Shown here: one piece after another, positions 1 to 6,484 of the stretch | Position numbering within the stretch: the first letter of the stretch is position 1 | How the letters are laid out: every line of letters begins with the position of its first letter | From: an uncultured Pseudomonadota bacterium | GTDB taxonomy: Bacteria; Pseudomonadota; Gammaproteobacteria; Steroidobacterales; Steroidobacteraceae | Direction of reading: 5' to 3' | Assembly: GCA_903890265.1 (NCBI GenBank) | Contig: CAITAM010000068.1 | Coordinates: forward strand, 1 to 7,216 | Length of the DNA stretch: 7,216 nucleotides | Notes under the pieces: generated by a model | What the model saw: the letters and a program-made list of their open reading frames with translations, nothing else | What the model was told of the DNA's origin: nothing | Databases searched by the model: none | Translations under genes and position numbers: made by a program

Positions 1-369
1 GATGGCAAAGCCGAGTGCCGCGCGGGTCGCCGCCAGCGGCGAGAGATCCTGCGCGAGGCGGTAGCGGCCCTCCGGCAGCCGGTCACCGAGCGCGAGCGAC
101 GCCGCGTAGACGCCCTCGTCCGGGCCCGCGACCCGGCCAAGGCCGACCACGGCGCCCGCCAGGGCGCCGCCCGAGCCCGGCAGCAGCACGACCCTGCCAC
201 GCTCGCCGCGAAACTCCCACGCGGCAAGCCACGCCACCGCCGCCTCGTCGAGCCCGAGAGCGGCGAGGCGCGCACCACCCGCGTCCCGCTCCGCCACGAA
301 ATAGAGCGCGAGGCCGTCGCCGGTCCCGGCCGGCTCAAACCACGGATCGCTCACCGTTACCCTGTTCAT
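1..369 (-). CDS. Leucyl aminopeptidase family protein (peptidase M17), N-terminal part, cut by window edge
   Basis: Reading leftwards from an ATG at 369-367, an open frame of 123 codons runs off the window. A GGGAG ribosome-binding site lies 7 nt before the ATG. The visible protein starts MNRVTVSDPWFEPAG and contains a small alpha/beta domain with RGRVVLLPGSGGALAGAVVGLG-type strands (about residues 57-78) and the stretch LPEGRYRLAQDL (about 98-109). By recall, these resemble the N-terminal domain of the PepA/PepB-like leucyl aminopeptidases, which are cytosolic two-metal exopeptidases that remove N-terminal residues from peptides. The metal-binding catalytic domain lies outside the window, so activity cannot be judged. 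The gene is transcribed away from ilvC and shares a 377-bp upstream region with it. No functional link to branched-chain synthesis is shown. It could instead be a diverged M17 relative. Confidence 0.7.
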   Translation of the reverse strand, partial: MNRVTVSDPWFEPAGTGDGLALYFVAERDAGGARLAALGLDEAAVAWLAAWEFRGERGRVVLLPGSGGALAGAVVGLGRVAGPDEGVYAASLALGDRLPEGRYRLAQDLSPLAATRAALGFAI

Positions 370-448
370 CGTGCCACTCCCGGTGCGTCCGCGTTCGGCG
401 CGGGCGTTTGCCGCCACGCGTTTAGCGTACCCGCATTCGGTCGCCGCG

Positions 449-478
449 TTGACAAGGCAAATGCGCGTATGGTCCCAT
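449..478 (+). promoter_or_regulatory. Candidate sigma70 promoter for the ilvC-leuCDB unit
   Basis: A perfect -35 hexamer, TTGACA (449-454), is followed after 18 bp by TCCCAT (473-478), a poor -10 match with 3 of 6 consensus bases. The same bases read on the other strand give TTGTCA, so a promoter for the divergent aminopeptidase gene could overlap it. However, the best opposing -10 candidate (TACGCT, 429-424) is 20 bp away, which is too far to be convincing. Only the -35 box is strong, so the assignment is tentative. Confidence 0.35.
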
Positions 479-625
479 TCCGGCGGGTCTTTTTCGCTCC
501 ATCTGCGTCCTCTGTCCGCGCCCCGCGCGTGCTTCGGCCACTCGGATCGGCTGGCTGTCCCCGTTCGCTGCCCCCACTGCCGCCGGCCGGCGCAGTCAAG
601 GGCGGCGCACGCTTGATGCCGGCCA

Positions 626-644
626 CGGCCGCGCACCGCGGCCG
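626..644 (+). other. GC-rich perfect hairpin in the ilvC leader
   Basis: CGGCCGCG (626-633) and CGCGGCCG (637-644) form a perfect 8-bp stem around a CAC loop. No run of T follows, so it does not look like an intrinsic terminator. It lies about 100 nt upstream of the ilvC start, inside the putative leader. A role in leader folding or mRNA stability is possible, but the sequence shows only the structure. Confidence 0.45.
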
Positions 645-746
645 GGACGATGACCCACGGCCGGGCCACAGGGCCTGCAAGACTGTTTTCAGTGTGGGCG
701 CGACCGCCGGGCGGCGCGTTCGGATCGGTTCACGACGGGAGAGATC

Positions 747-1739
<993 letters not shown>

Positions 1740-1747
1740 TCCGTCGG

Positions 1748-1779
1748 GCGCGGGCGGTGCGGCCCCGCACCGCCCGCGC
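1748..1779 (+). other. Perfect 14-bp hairpin between ilvC and leuC
   Basis: GCGCGGGCGGTGCG (1748-1761) pairs without mismatch with CGCACCGCCCGCGC (1766-1779) around a GCCC loop. It starts 8 nt after the ilvC stop codon. No T-rich tail follows, so complete intrinsic termination is unlikely. Plausible roles are blocking 3' exonuclease decay of the ilvC message, pausing, or partial (Rho-assisted) termination that lowers leuCDB expression relative to ilvC. These roles are inferred; the structure itself is directly visible. Confidence 0.7.
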
Positions 1780-1786
1780 GGGACGG

Positions 1787-1812
1787 CGCGGCACGGCGGC
1801 TGCCGTGCCGCG
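1787..1812 (+). other. Second perfect 11-bp hairpin between ilvC and leuC
   Basis: CGCGGCACGGC (1787-1797) and GCCGTGCCGCG (1802-1812) pair perfectly around a GGCT loop. It lies 7 nt after the first hairpin and ends 25 nt before the leuC ATG, upstream of the AGGA Shine-Dalgarno at 1823-1826. It also has no T-tract. The two stems have different sequences, so they are not copies of one repeat. Together they fill most of the 98-bp spacer. Confidence 0.65.
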
Positions 1813-1837
1813 GCACCGGTACAGGACCTGAACGACG

Positions 1838-3241
1838 ATGACCCCCCGCACCCTGTTCGAGAAGATCTGGTCCGCGCACGAAGTGGTCGCCGAGACCGCC
1901 GACACGCCGGCCGTCCTCTACATCGACCTGCACCTGACCCATGAAGTGACGACGCCGCAGGCGTACACGGTACTGCGCCAGCGCGGCCTCAAGGTGCGCA
2001 ACCCGTCGCGCACCTTCGCCACGATGGATCACTCGACGCCGACCGACACGGCGCAGATCTTCGGCGGCGTGCCGATCCGTGATTCGTCGGCGGCGCGCCA
2101 GGTGGCGGAGCTCGAGAAGAACTGCGCTGAATTCGGCATCGAGCTCCTGAAGCTCAAGGACCCGGCGCGGGGCATCGTGCACATCGTCGGCCCCGAGCTC
2201 GGGCTCACCCAGCCCGGCCAGACGATCGTCTGCGGTGACAGCCACACGAGCACGCACGGCGCGTTCGGCGCGCTCGCGTTCGGCATCGGCACGACCGAGG
2301 TCGGCCACGTGCTCGCGACGCAGTGCCTCCTGCAGCGCAAGCCGAAGACCTTCGCCCTCAACGTCAGCGGCGCCCTCGGCCACGGCGTCACCGCCAAGGA
2401 TCTCGTGCTTGGCATCATTCACCGGATCGGCGTCTCGGGCGGCACCGGGCACGTGCTCGAGTACCGCGGCGCCACCATCGAGGCGCTCGGCATGGACGAG
2501 CGCATGACGGTGTGCAACATGTCGATCGAGGCCGGCGCCAAGGCCGGCCTCATCGCCCCCGACGCGACCACCTACGCCTACCTCAGGGCGACGCCACGCG
2601 CGCCGTCCGGCGCGGCCCTCGAGGCCGCGCTCGCGCACTGGCAGTCGCTGCCGAGTGACCCGGGTGCGACCTACGACCGCTCGGTGGACATCGATGCCGC
2701 GTCGCTCGCGCCGATGATCACCTACGGCACGCACCCCGGCATGTCGATCGCGATCGACGGGACGGTCCCCTCGCCGGCCGGCGACCCGGTCCACGACAAG
2801 GCGCTGCGCTACATGGGCCTTGCCGGCGGCGAACCGCTGCTCGGCCGGCCGGTCAACGTCGTGTTCCTCGGCTCCTGCACGAACGCGCGCCTGTCGGACC
2901 TGCGCGCGGCCGCCCGGGTGCTGCGCGGCCACAAGGTGGCGCGCCACGTGCGCTTTCTCGTCGTACCCGGCTCCCAGTCGATCAAGCGGGCGGCCGAGGC
3001 CGAGGGCCTCGCCCAGGTCTTCATCGATGCGGGTGCCGAGTGGCGCGAGTCCGGTTGCTCGATGTGCCTTGGCATGAACGGCGACCTCGTGCCGGCCGGG
3101 GAGTACTGCGTCAGCACCAGCAACCGCAATTTCGAGGGCCGCCAGGGCGTCGGTGCCCGCACGCTGCTCGCCAGTCCGCTGACGGCGGCCGCCGCCGCCA
3201 TCGAGGGCCGCGTCGCCGATCCCCGTCAGTACCTCGCCTGA
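1838..3241 (+). CDS. leuC: 3-isopropylmalate dehydratase, large subunit
   Basis: LeuC pairs with LeuD to form isopropylmalate isomerase, which converts 2-isopropylmalate to 3-isopropylmalate in leucine synthesis. It is an aconitase-family [4Fe-4S] enzyme. The 467-residue length matches E. coli LeuC (466). The three cluster cysteines are C347 (GSCTNAR) and C407 and C410 (GCSMCLG), at the E. coli positions. Other family blocks are TFATMDHSTPT (59-69), CGDSHTSTHGAFG (132-144) and STSNRNFEGRQG (426-437). The N-terminus MTPRTLFEKIW aligns with the usual start, so the ATG at 1838 is preferred. Its Shine-Dalgarno is only AGGA at 1823-1826, 11 nt away. It follows ilvC after 98 bp and precedes leuD by 22 bp. 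The family also includes homoaconitase and citraconate hydratases, but the leuD-leuB context and close match to LeuC make the assignment firm. Confidence 0.97.
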   Translation: MTPRTLFEKIWSAHEVVAETADTPAVLYIDLHLTHEVTTPQAYTVLRQRGLKVRNPSRTFATMDHSTPTDTAQIFGGVPIRDSSAARQVAELEKNCAEFGIELLKLKDPARGIVHIVGPELGLTQPGQTIVCGDSHTSTHGAFGALAFGIGTTEVGHVLATQCLLQRKPKTFALNVSGALGHGVTAKDLVLGIIHRIGVSGGTGHVLEYRGATIEALGMDERMTVCNMSIEAGAKAGLIAPDATTYAYLRATPRAPSGAALEAALAHWQSLPSDPGATYDRSVDIDAASLAPMITYGTHPGMSIAIDGTVPSPAGDPVHDKALRYMGLAGGEPLLGRPVNVVFLGSCTNARLSDLRAAARVLRGHKVARHVRFLVVPGSQSIKRAAEAEGLAQVFIDAGAEWRESGCSMCLGMNGDLVPAGEYCVSTSNRNFEGRQGVGARTLLASPLTAAAAAIEGRVADPRQYLA

Positions 3242-3263
3242 CGTCCCGGAGGACGCCGACGCC

Positions 3264-3842
3264 ATGCAACCGATCAGGACCCTGACCTCGCGCACCGTGG
3301 TGCTGCCGGGCAGCAACATCGACACCGACCAGATCATCCCGGCGCGCTTCCTGACGACGACCACCCGCGACGGACTCGGCCAGCACCTCTTTGCCGACTG
3401 GCGCTACGACGCCGCCGGCGCGCCCCGGCCCGAGTTCGTGCTCAACCGCCCGGAGGCTGCCGGCTGCGAGATCCTGGTCGCCGGGCGCAACATCGGCTGC
3501 GGGTCGTCGCGCGAGCACGCGCCATGGGCGCTGATGGACTTTGGCTTCCGGGCCGTCATCAGCACCGAGATCGCCGACATCTTCCGCGGCAACAGCCTGA
3601 AGAACGGCCTGTTGCCGGTCGTGGTGGACGAGGCGACCCACGCGCGCCTCGTCGCATCGCCCGGGAGCCTCGTGACGCTCGATCTCGAGACCCGCACGCT
3701 CAGGCTCGACGACGGTACCGCGGTGCCCTTCCCGCTCGAGAATTTCGCGCGCTACTGCCTCATGAACGGCACCGACGAGCTCGGCTACCTGCTCGCGCAG
3801 GCCGAGCGGATCAGCGCGTTTGAAGCGGCGCGCGCGCCATGA
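3264..3842 (+). CDS. leuD: 3-isopropylmalate dehydratase, small subunit
   Basis: LeuD is the swivel subunit that completes the active site of the LeuCD isomerase. The 192 residues are close to the E. coli length (201). Diagnostic blocks are NIDTDQIIPARFL (18-30), the substrate-contact stretch NIGCGSSREHAPWAL (76-90) and TEIADIFRGNSLKNGLLPV (101-119). The last block has Ser where many gammaproteobacterial LeuD proteins have Cys (NCFKNG), a variant I recall from other phyla too. GGAGG at 3248-3252 lies 11 nt before the ATG, and the N-terminus fits the family start. The stop codon overlaps the leuB start as ATGA, so translation of the two is probably coupled. This fits an operon leuC-leuD-leuB that gives balanced subunits. 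Confidence 0.96.
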   Translation: MQPIRTLTSRTVVLPGSNIDTDQIIPARFLTTTTRDGLGQHLFADWRYDAAGAPRPEFVLNRPEAAGCEILVAGRNIGCGSSREHAPWALMDFGFRAVISTEIADIFRGNSLKNGLLPVVVDEATHARLVASPGSLVTLDLETRTLRLDDGTAVPFPLENFARYCLMNGTDELGYLLAQAERISAFEAARAP

Positions 3843-4903
3843 AGGCGACGCTCGCGGTCCTCGCGGGTGACGGCATCGGTCCTGAAGTCACGGCGGAGGC
3901 GCTGCGCGTCCTCGAGGCGGTGGCGAGCCGCTTCGGTCACGACTTCACCTTCCATGCGGCGCCCGTGGGCGCCGCGGCCATCGACCTCACGGGCGAGCCG
4001 CTGCCGAAGGCGACGCTCGAGGTGGCGCGCGCCAGTGACGCCATCCTTTTCGGCGCGATCGGCGATCCGCGCTTCGCCGACCCCTCGCACAAGGTGCGCC
4101 CCGAACAGGCGATCCTCGGCCTGCGTCGTGAGCTCGCGCTCTACGCCAACCTGCGCCCGGTCGTGACCTACCCCGCCGTCTACGATGCCTCGCCGCTGAA
4201 GGCTGAGCTTCTCGCGCACGTCGACATCATGGTGGTGCGTGAGCTGACCGGCGGGATCTATTTCGGAACCAAGAGCCGCTCGGCGAGCGAGGCGAGCGAT
4301 CTGTGCGTCTACACGCGCCCGGAGATCGAGCGCATCGTCCACCTCGGCGCGCGCCTCGCCATGGCACGGCGCAGCAAGCTGACCTCGGTCGACAAGGCGA
4401 ACGTGCTCGAGACCTCGCGCCTCTGGCGCGCGGTGGTGGACGACGTGATGGCCGCCCATTACCCGTCGGTCGCCGTCGAGCACATGTACATCGACGCCGC
4501 GGCCATGCACCTCCTGCGCAGGCCTGCCGACTTTGACGTCGTGATCACGGAGAACATGTTCGGCGACATCCTGACCGACGAGGCATCGATGCTGCCGGGC
4601 TCGCTCGGCCTGTGCCCGTCCGCCTCGCTCGGCGCCGGCAGCCTCGGCCTGTACGAGCCGATCCACGGCTCGGCACCGGACATTGCCGGGCGCGGCATCG
4701 CCAACCCCATCGGCACGATCCTCTCCGCCGCGCTCCTGCTGCGGCACTCGCTGTCGTTGCCCGAGGAGGCCGCGGCGATCGAGCGCGCGGTCGGCGCCAC
4801 GCTCAGCGCCGGCATCCGCACGGCCGATCTCCGCCCGAGCGGCCCCGCGGCCTCGACCGTGCAGGTAGGCGACGCCGTCATCGCCCGCTTGGGCGAGGCC
4901 TGA
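3839..4903 (+). CDS. leuB: 3-isopropylmalate dehydrogenase (NAD+)
   Basis: LeuB oxidises and decarboxylates 3-isopropylmalate to 2-oxoisocaproate, the direct precursor of leucine, using NAD+ and a divalent metal. The 354 residues match the family length. Visible functional residues are R96 and R106 (LGLRRELALYANLR), R134 and Y141 (RELTGGIYFG), K186 (SVDKANVLETSRLWR), and the metal ligands D219 (YIDAAAM), D243 and D247 (NMFGDILTDEASM). NAD+ binding is marked by HGSAPDIAG at 277-285, where the Asp supports NAD+ over NADP+. The ATG overlaps the end of leuD by 4 bp, and no separate strong ribosome-binding site is needed. It is the last gene of the plus-strand unit and meets metB tail to tail, 26 bp apart. 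Tartrate dehydrogenase-like relatives exist, but the motifs and operon favour LeuB. Confidence 0.97.
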   Translation: MKATLAVLAGDGIGPEVTAEALRVLEAVASRFGHDFTFHAAPVGAAAIDLTGEPLPKATLEVARASDAILFGAIGDPRFADPSHKVRPEQAILGLRRELALYANLRPVVTYPAVYDASPLKAELLAHVDIMVVRELTGGIYFGTKSRSASEASDLCVYTRPEIERIVHLGARLAMARRSKLTSVDKANVLETSRLWRAVVDDVMAAHYPSVAVEHMYIDAAAMHLLRRPADFDVVITENMFGDILTDEASMLPGSLGLCPSASLGAGSLGLYEPIHGSAPDIAGRGIANPIGTILSAALLLRHSLSLPEEAAAIERAVGATLSAGIRTADLRPSGPAASTVQVGDAVIARLGEA

Positions 4904-4935
4904 GCCGCTACACGGCCGACGGGCCGCGCTCAGGC
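4898..4935. terminator. Candidate bidirectional terminator spanning the leuB and metB stop codons
   Basis: GCCTGAGC (4898-4905) and GCTCAGGC (4928-4935) are perfect inverted repeats that contain the two stop codons TGA (leuB) and TCA (metB, complement). Inside, CGGCC (4913-4917) and GGCCG (4922-4926) form a smaller stem around GACG. Neither strand has a T-tract afterwards, so this is a terminator by position and structure only. The 26-bp convergent junction leaves room for little else. Confidence 0.4.
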
Positions 4936-6114
4936 GGTCGCGCGCGCCGGCACGGCCTCGGCACGCGCGCAGGCCGCGCGCAGGTCGGCGATCAGGTCCT
5001 CGCCCGACTCGATGCCGACCGAGAGGCGCAGCAACCCGTCCGTGATCCCGGCCCGGGCCCGGGCGGCGGGTTCCATCGACGCGTGCGTCATCGTCGCCGG
5101 GTGCGCGATCAGGCTCTCGACGCCACCGAGCGATTCGGCGAGCGAGAAACAGCGCAGGCCGTCCAAAAACGCGGGCACCGCGGCGGCACCCGCCGCGAGT
5201 TCGATCGAGAGCATCGCGCCAAAGCCCTGCTGCTGCGCACGGGCGAGCGCATGGCCCGGGTGCGAGGCGAGACCCGGGTAATGCACTCGACCGATCGCGG
5301 GCTGGCGCACGAGTTCGGCAGCGATCGCCGTCGCGTTCTCCTCGTGCACCCGCAGGCGCGCGTGCAGCGTGCGCACCCCGCGCAGCGTCAGGTAGCTGTC
5401 GAAGGCGGAGCCCGTGATGCCAAGGCAGTTCGCCCACCAGGCGAGTTCATCGCCAAGCGCCGGGTCCGCCGCGATCACCGCCCCGCCGACCACGTCGCTG
5501 TGGCCGTTGAGGTACTTGGTGGTCGAGTGCACGACGAGGTCGGCACCGAGTTGCAACGGCTGCTGCCAGAGCGGCGACAGGAAGGTGTTGTCCACCGCGA
5601 CCGTGGCACCGACCGCGTGCGCGGCGTCGCTGACCGCGCGGATGTCCGTGATGCGCAGCAGCGGGTTGGACGGCGTCTCGAGCCAGACGAGGCTCGGCCG
5701 GTGCTGCAGCGACTCGCGCAGGGCACCGAGGTCCGTCGGATCGACAAAATCCACGACCAGCCGGCCGGTCCGCGCCAGCGCCGAGAACAGCCGGTGGCTG
5801 CCGCCGTAGCAGTCGCGCGGCGCCACCACGCGGCTGCCGGCGGGCAGGTGCGCGGTCGCGAGCGACACCGCCGCCATGCCCGTCGCCGTCACGATGCACT
5901 TCGTGCCGCCCTCGAGCGACGCGAGCGCATCACCCAGACCGTCGCGGGTCGGGTTGCCGGAGCGGCTGTAGTCGTACTGGCGTCGCTCGCCGTAGCCGGC
6001 AAACGAGTACGTGGAACTCAGGTAGAGGGGCGGTACGACGGCACCGTGGGTCGGGTCGCTGTCGATACCGGCACGGACCGCGAGCGTCGCGGAAGGCCGC
6101 TCGGGCGCGCTCAT
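4930..6114 (-). CDS. metB: Cystathionine gamma-synthase
   Basis: MetB is a cytosolic PLP enzyme of the Cys/Met-metabolism family. It joins O-succinyl- (or O-acetyl-) homoserine and cysteine to give cystathionine in methionine synthesis. With the start used here (394 residues; E. coli 386) the PLP lysine is K200 in HSTTKYLNGHSDVVGG, D175 in VDNTF contacts the pyridine nitrogen, and YSRSGNPTRD (49-58) binds the phosphate from the neighbouring subunit. TGSAFDSYLTLRGVRTL (234-250) and the AESLGGVESLIAHPATMTHA block near the C-terminus resemble E. coli MetB more than MetC. An upstream in-frame ATG at 6165 would add 17 residues. It has GGGAG only 3 nt away, but homologues start near the ATG at 6114, which itself lacks a Shine-Dalgarno. 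O-succinylhomoserine sulfhydrylase activity cannot be excluded. A SAM-I riboswitch and its own promoter lie upstream. Confidence 0.93.
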   Translation of the reverse strand: MSAPERPSATLAVRAGIDSDPTHGAVVPPLYLSSTYSFAGYGERRQYDYSRSGNPTRDGLGDALASLEGGTKCIVTATGMAAVSLATAHLPAGSRVVAPRDCYGGSHRLFSALARTGRLVVDFVDPTDLGALRESLQHRPSLVWLETPSNPLLRITDIRAVSDAAHAVGATVAVDNTFLSPLWQQPLQLGADLVVHSTTKYLNGHSDVVGGAVIAADPALGDELAWWANCLGITGSAFDSYLTLRGVRTLHARLRVHEENATAIAAELVRQPAIGRVHYPGLASHPGHALARAQQQGFGAMLSIELAAGAAAVPAFLDGLRCFSLAESLGGVESLIAHPATMTHASMEPAARARAGITDGLLRLSVGIESGEDLIADLRAACARAEAVPARATA

Positions 6115-6139
6115 CGCGGCCACCGGCAGGAGGATGGAA

Positions 6140-6208
6140 TCAGAGAACAACGAGCTGGCATGCATCGACTCCCGGGCACCGCGCCGCCGGCAACCCGCCG
6201 ACCGTCAC
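6140..6208 (-). CDS. Possible 22-codon upstream ORF between riboswitch and metB
   Basis: AGGAG (6220-6216) is followed after 7 nt by GTG (6208-6206) and 21 further sense codons, ending at TGA (6142-6140). The peptide would read MTVGGLPAARCPGVDACQLVVL. The frame differs from metB, and the stop lies 25 nt before the metB ATG at 6114, close enough for translational coupling. The spacing of its ribosome-binding site is better than that of either metB start. There is no homology support and chance is a real alternative in GC-rich DNA. Confidence 0.22.
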   Translation of the reverse strand: MTVGGLPAARCPGVDACQLVVL

Positions 6209-6269
6209 GCCTGAACTCCTGGGAGTGGCCGCGGAACAACCCGCCGGCCCGACCGTTCAGCGAACGGCG
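6166..6269 (-). promoter_or_regulatory. Probable expression platform of the SAM-I riboswitch
   Basis: This is the GC-rich stretch between the aptamer and the first in-frame metB ATG (6165). CCGTTC/GAACGG (6267-6262 with 6258-6253) forms a tight hairpin that competes with CCGCCG/CGGCGG (6270-6265 with 6246-6241). The latter is followed only by GTTGTT, a poor terminator tail. CAGGAGTT (6221-6214) is an exact complement of AACTCCTG (6327-6320) in the aptamer core, and ACTCCC (6226-6221) is an exact complement of GGGAGT (6173-6168) just before the ATG at 6165. Control by access to ribosome-binding sites seems more likely than intrinsic termination, but which pairings form is inferred. Confidence 0.4.
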
Positions 6270-6399
6270 GCTTATCTGTCGGATGCACCGGTCGGGCGAC
6301 AGGCCTGACACAGCAACCGCAGGAGTTGGCACCGTACCGCGTGATCGCGGTGGTTGCCCCGGCTTCAAAGGGCCCGTCCCTCAGCCGGTCTAGATAAGC
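6270..6399 (-). promoter_or_regulatory. SAM-I (S-box) riboswitch aptamer upstream of metB
   Basis: The RNA read on the minus strand carries the S-box signature throughout. P1 is GCTTATCT (6399-6392) pairing with AGATAAGC (6277-6270). P2 is CCGGCT (6388-6383) with AGCCGG (6364-6359), enclosing the GAGGGA, GGGCCC and TGAA kink-turn and loop elements. GGCAACC follows. P3 is ACCGCG-ATCA-CGCGGT (6351-6336). Next comes the conserved core GGTGCCAACTCCTGC (6333-6319). P4 has CGGTTG (6319-6314) pairing with CGACCG (6294-6289), then the closing P1 strand. The class binds S-adenosylmethionine and normally reduces expression of the downstream methionine gene when SAM is high. Its order and spacing agree with the consensus as I know it, and metB downstream fits. 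SAM-II, SAM-III and SAH motifs do not match. Confidence 0.95.
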
Positions 6400-6406
6400 G
6401 CCGAGA

Positions 6407-6435
6407 ATCGTAAAGAGGCCGACCCCGCGCGTCAA
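6407..6435 (-). promoter_or_regulatory. Sigma70-like promoter for the riboswitch-metB transcript
   Basis: On the minus strand TTGACG (6435-6430; 5 of 6) is separated by 17 bp from TACGAT (6412-6407; 4 of 6, including the key T, A and final AT). A start about 7 nt downstream, near 6400, would place the first transcribed bases at the edge of riboswitch stem P1 (6399), as expected for a riboswitch leader. The spacing and this agreement make it the best promoter candidate in the window. Confidence 0.65.
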
Positions 6436-6454
6436 GCGACGCAGGTCCCGCTTT

Positions 6455-6484
6455 GGCGCGCCGCGGCCGCGCGCCCGGCCGGGC
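6455..6484 (-). terminator. GC-rich stem structures after the asd stop codon (candidate terminator)
   Basis: Directly after the asd TAG comes the palindrome GCCCGGCCGGGC (6484-6473). An overlapping 7-bp stem, GGCGCGC (6475-6469) with GCGCGCC (6461-6455), encloses a 7-nt loop. The next bases are AAAGC, not a T-run, so this is not a canonical intrinsic terminator. Its place between asd and the metB promoter suggests a transcription end, but read-through into the riboswitch is possible. Confidence 0.35.

Larger units (their letters stand above)
370..746. other. Divergent intergenic region (aminopeptidase / ilvC) without a convincing gene
   Basis: This 377-bp stretch separates two divergent genes and should hold both promoters. 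Short open frames cross it on both strands, but their products are Arg/Pro/Ala-rich and resemble no protein I know. I looked for a Leu/Val/Ile-rich leader peptide of the classical attenuator kind and found none. What it does hold is a TTGACA box at 449-454, an 8-bp perfect GC hairpin at 626-644, a short ACTG-TTTT-CAGT inverted repeat at 682-693, and the ilvC ribosome-binding site at 737-741. If the TTGACA box is used, the ilvC transcript has an untranslated leader of roughly 260 nt. Confidence 0.6.

Noticed and set aside
15..425. A 136-codon plus-strand open frame at the left edge
   Set aside because: Its product is almost entirely Pro, Arg and Ala. The opposite strand encodes a coherent M17-type protein with a good ribosome-binding site.
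463..616. A possible leader peptide upstream of ilvC
   Set aside because: The predicted peptide has no cluster of Leu, Val or Ile codons and no good ribosome-binding site, so it does not resemble a branched-chain attenuator leader.
1748..1812. The hairpins between ilvC and leuC as ordinary intrinsic terminators
   Set aside because: Neither is followed by a T-rich tract on the plus strand, and the downstream genes belong to the same pathway, so I list them as structures only.
3785..5437. A 550-codon minus-strand open frame opposite leuB and the end of metB
   Set aside because: It is a shadow of leuB and metB, with Arg/Ala-rich composition and no family resemblance.
6241..6270. A standard terminator stem right after the SAM-I aptamer
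   Set aside because: CCGCCG/CGGCGG is short, has an 18-nt loop, and is followed by GTTGTTCC rather than a U-run. A tighter competing hairpin uses the same bases.
4612..6393. A 593-codon plus-strand open frame opposite metB and the riboswitch
   Set aside because: It runs antisense to metB and through the structured riboswitch. Its composition is Arg-rich and uninformative.
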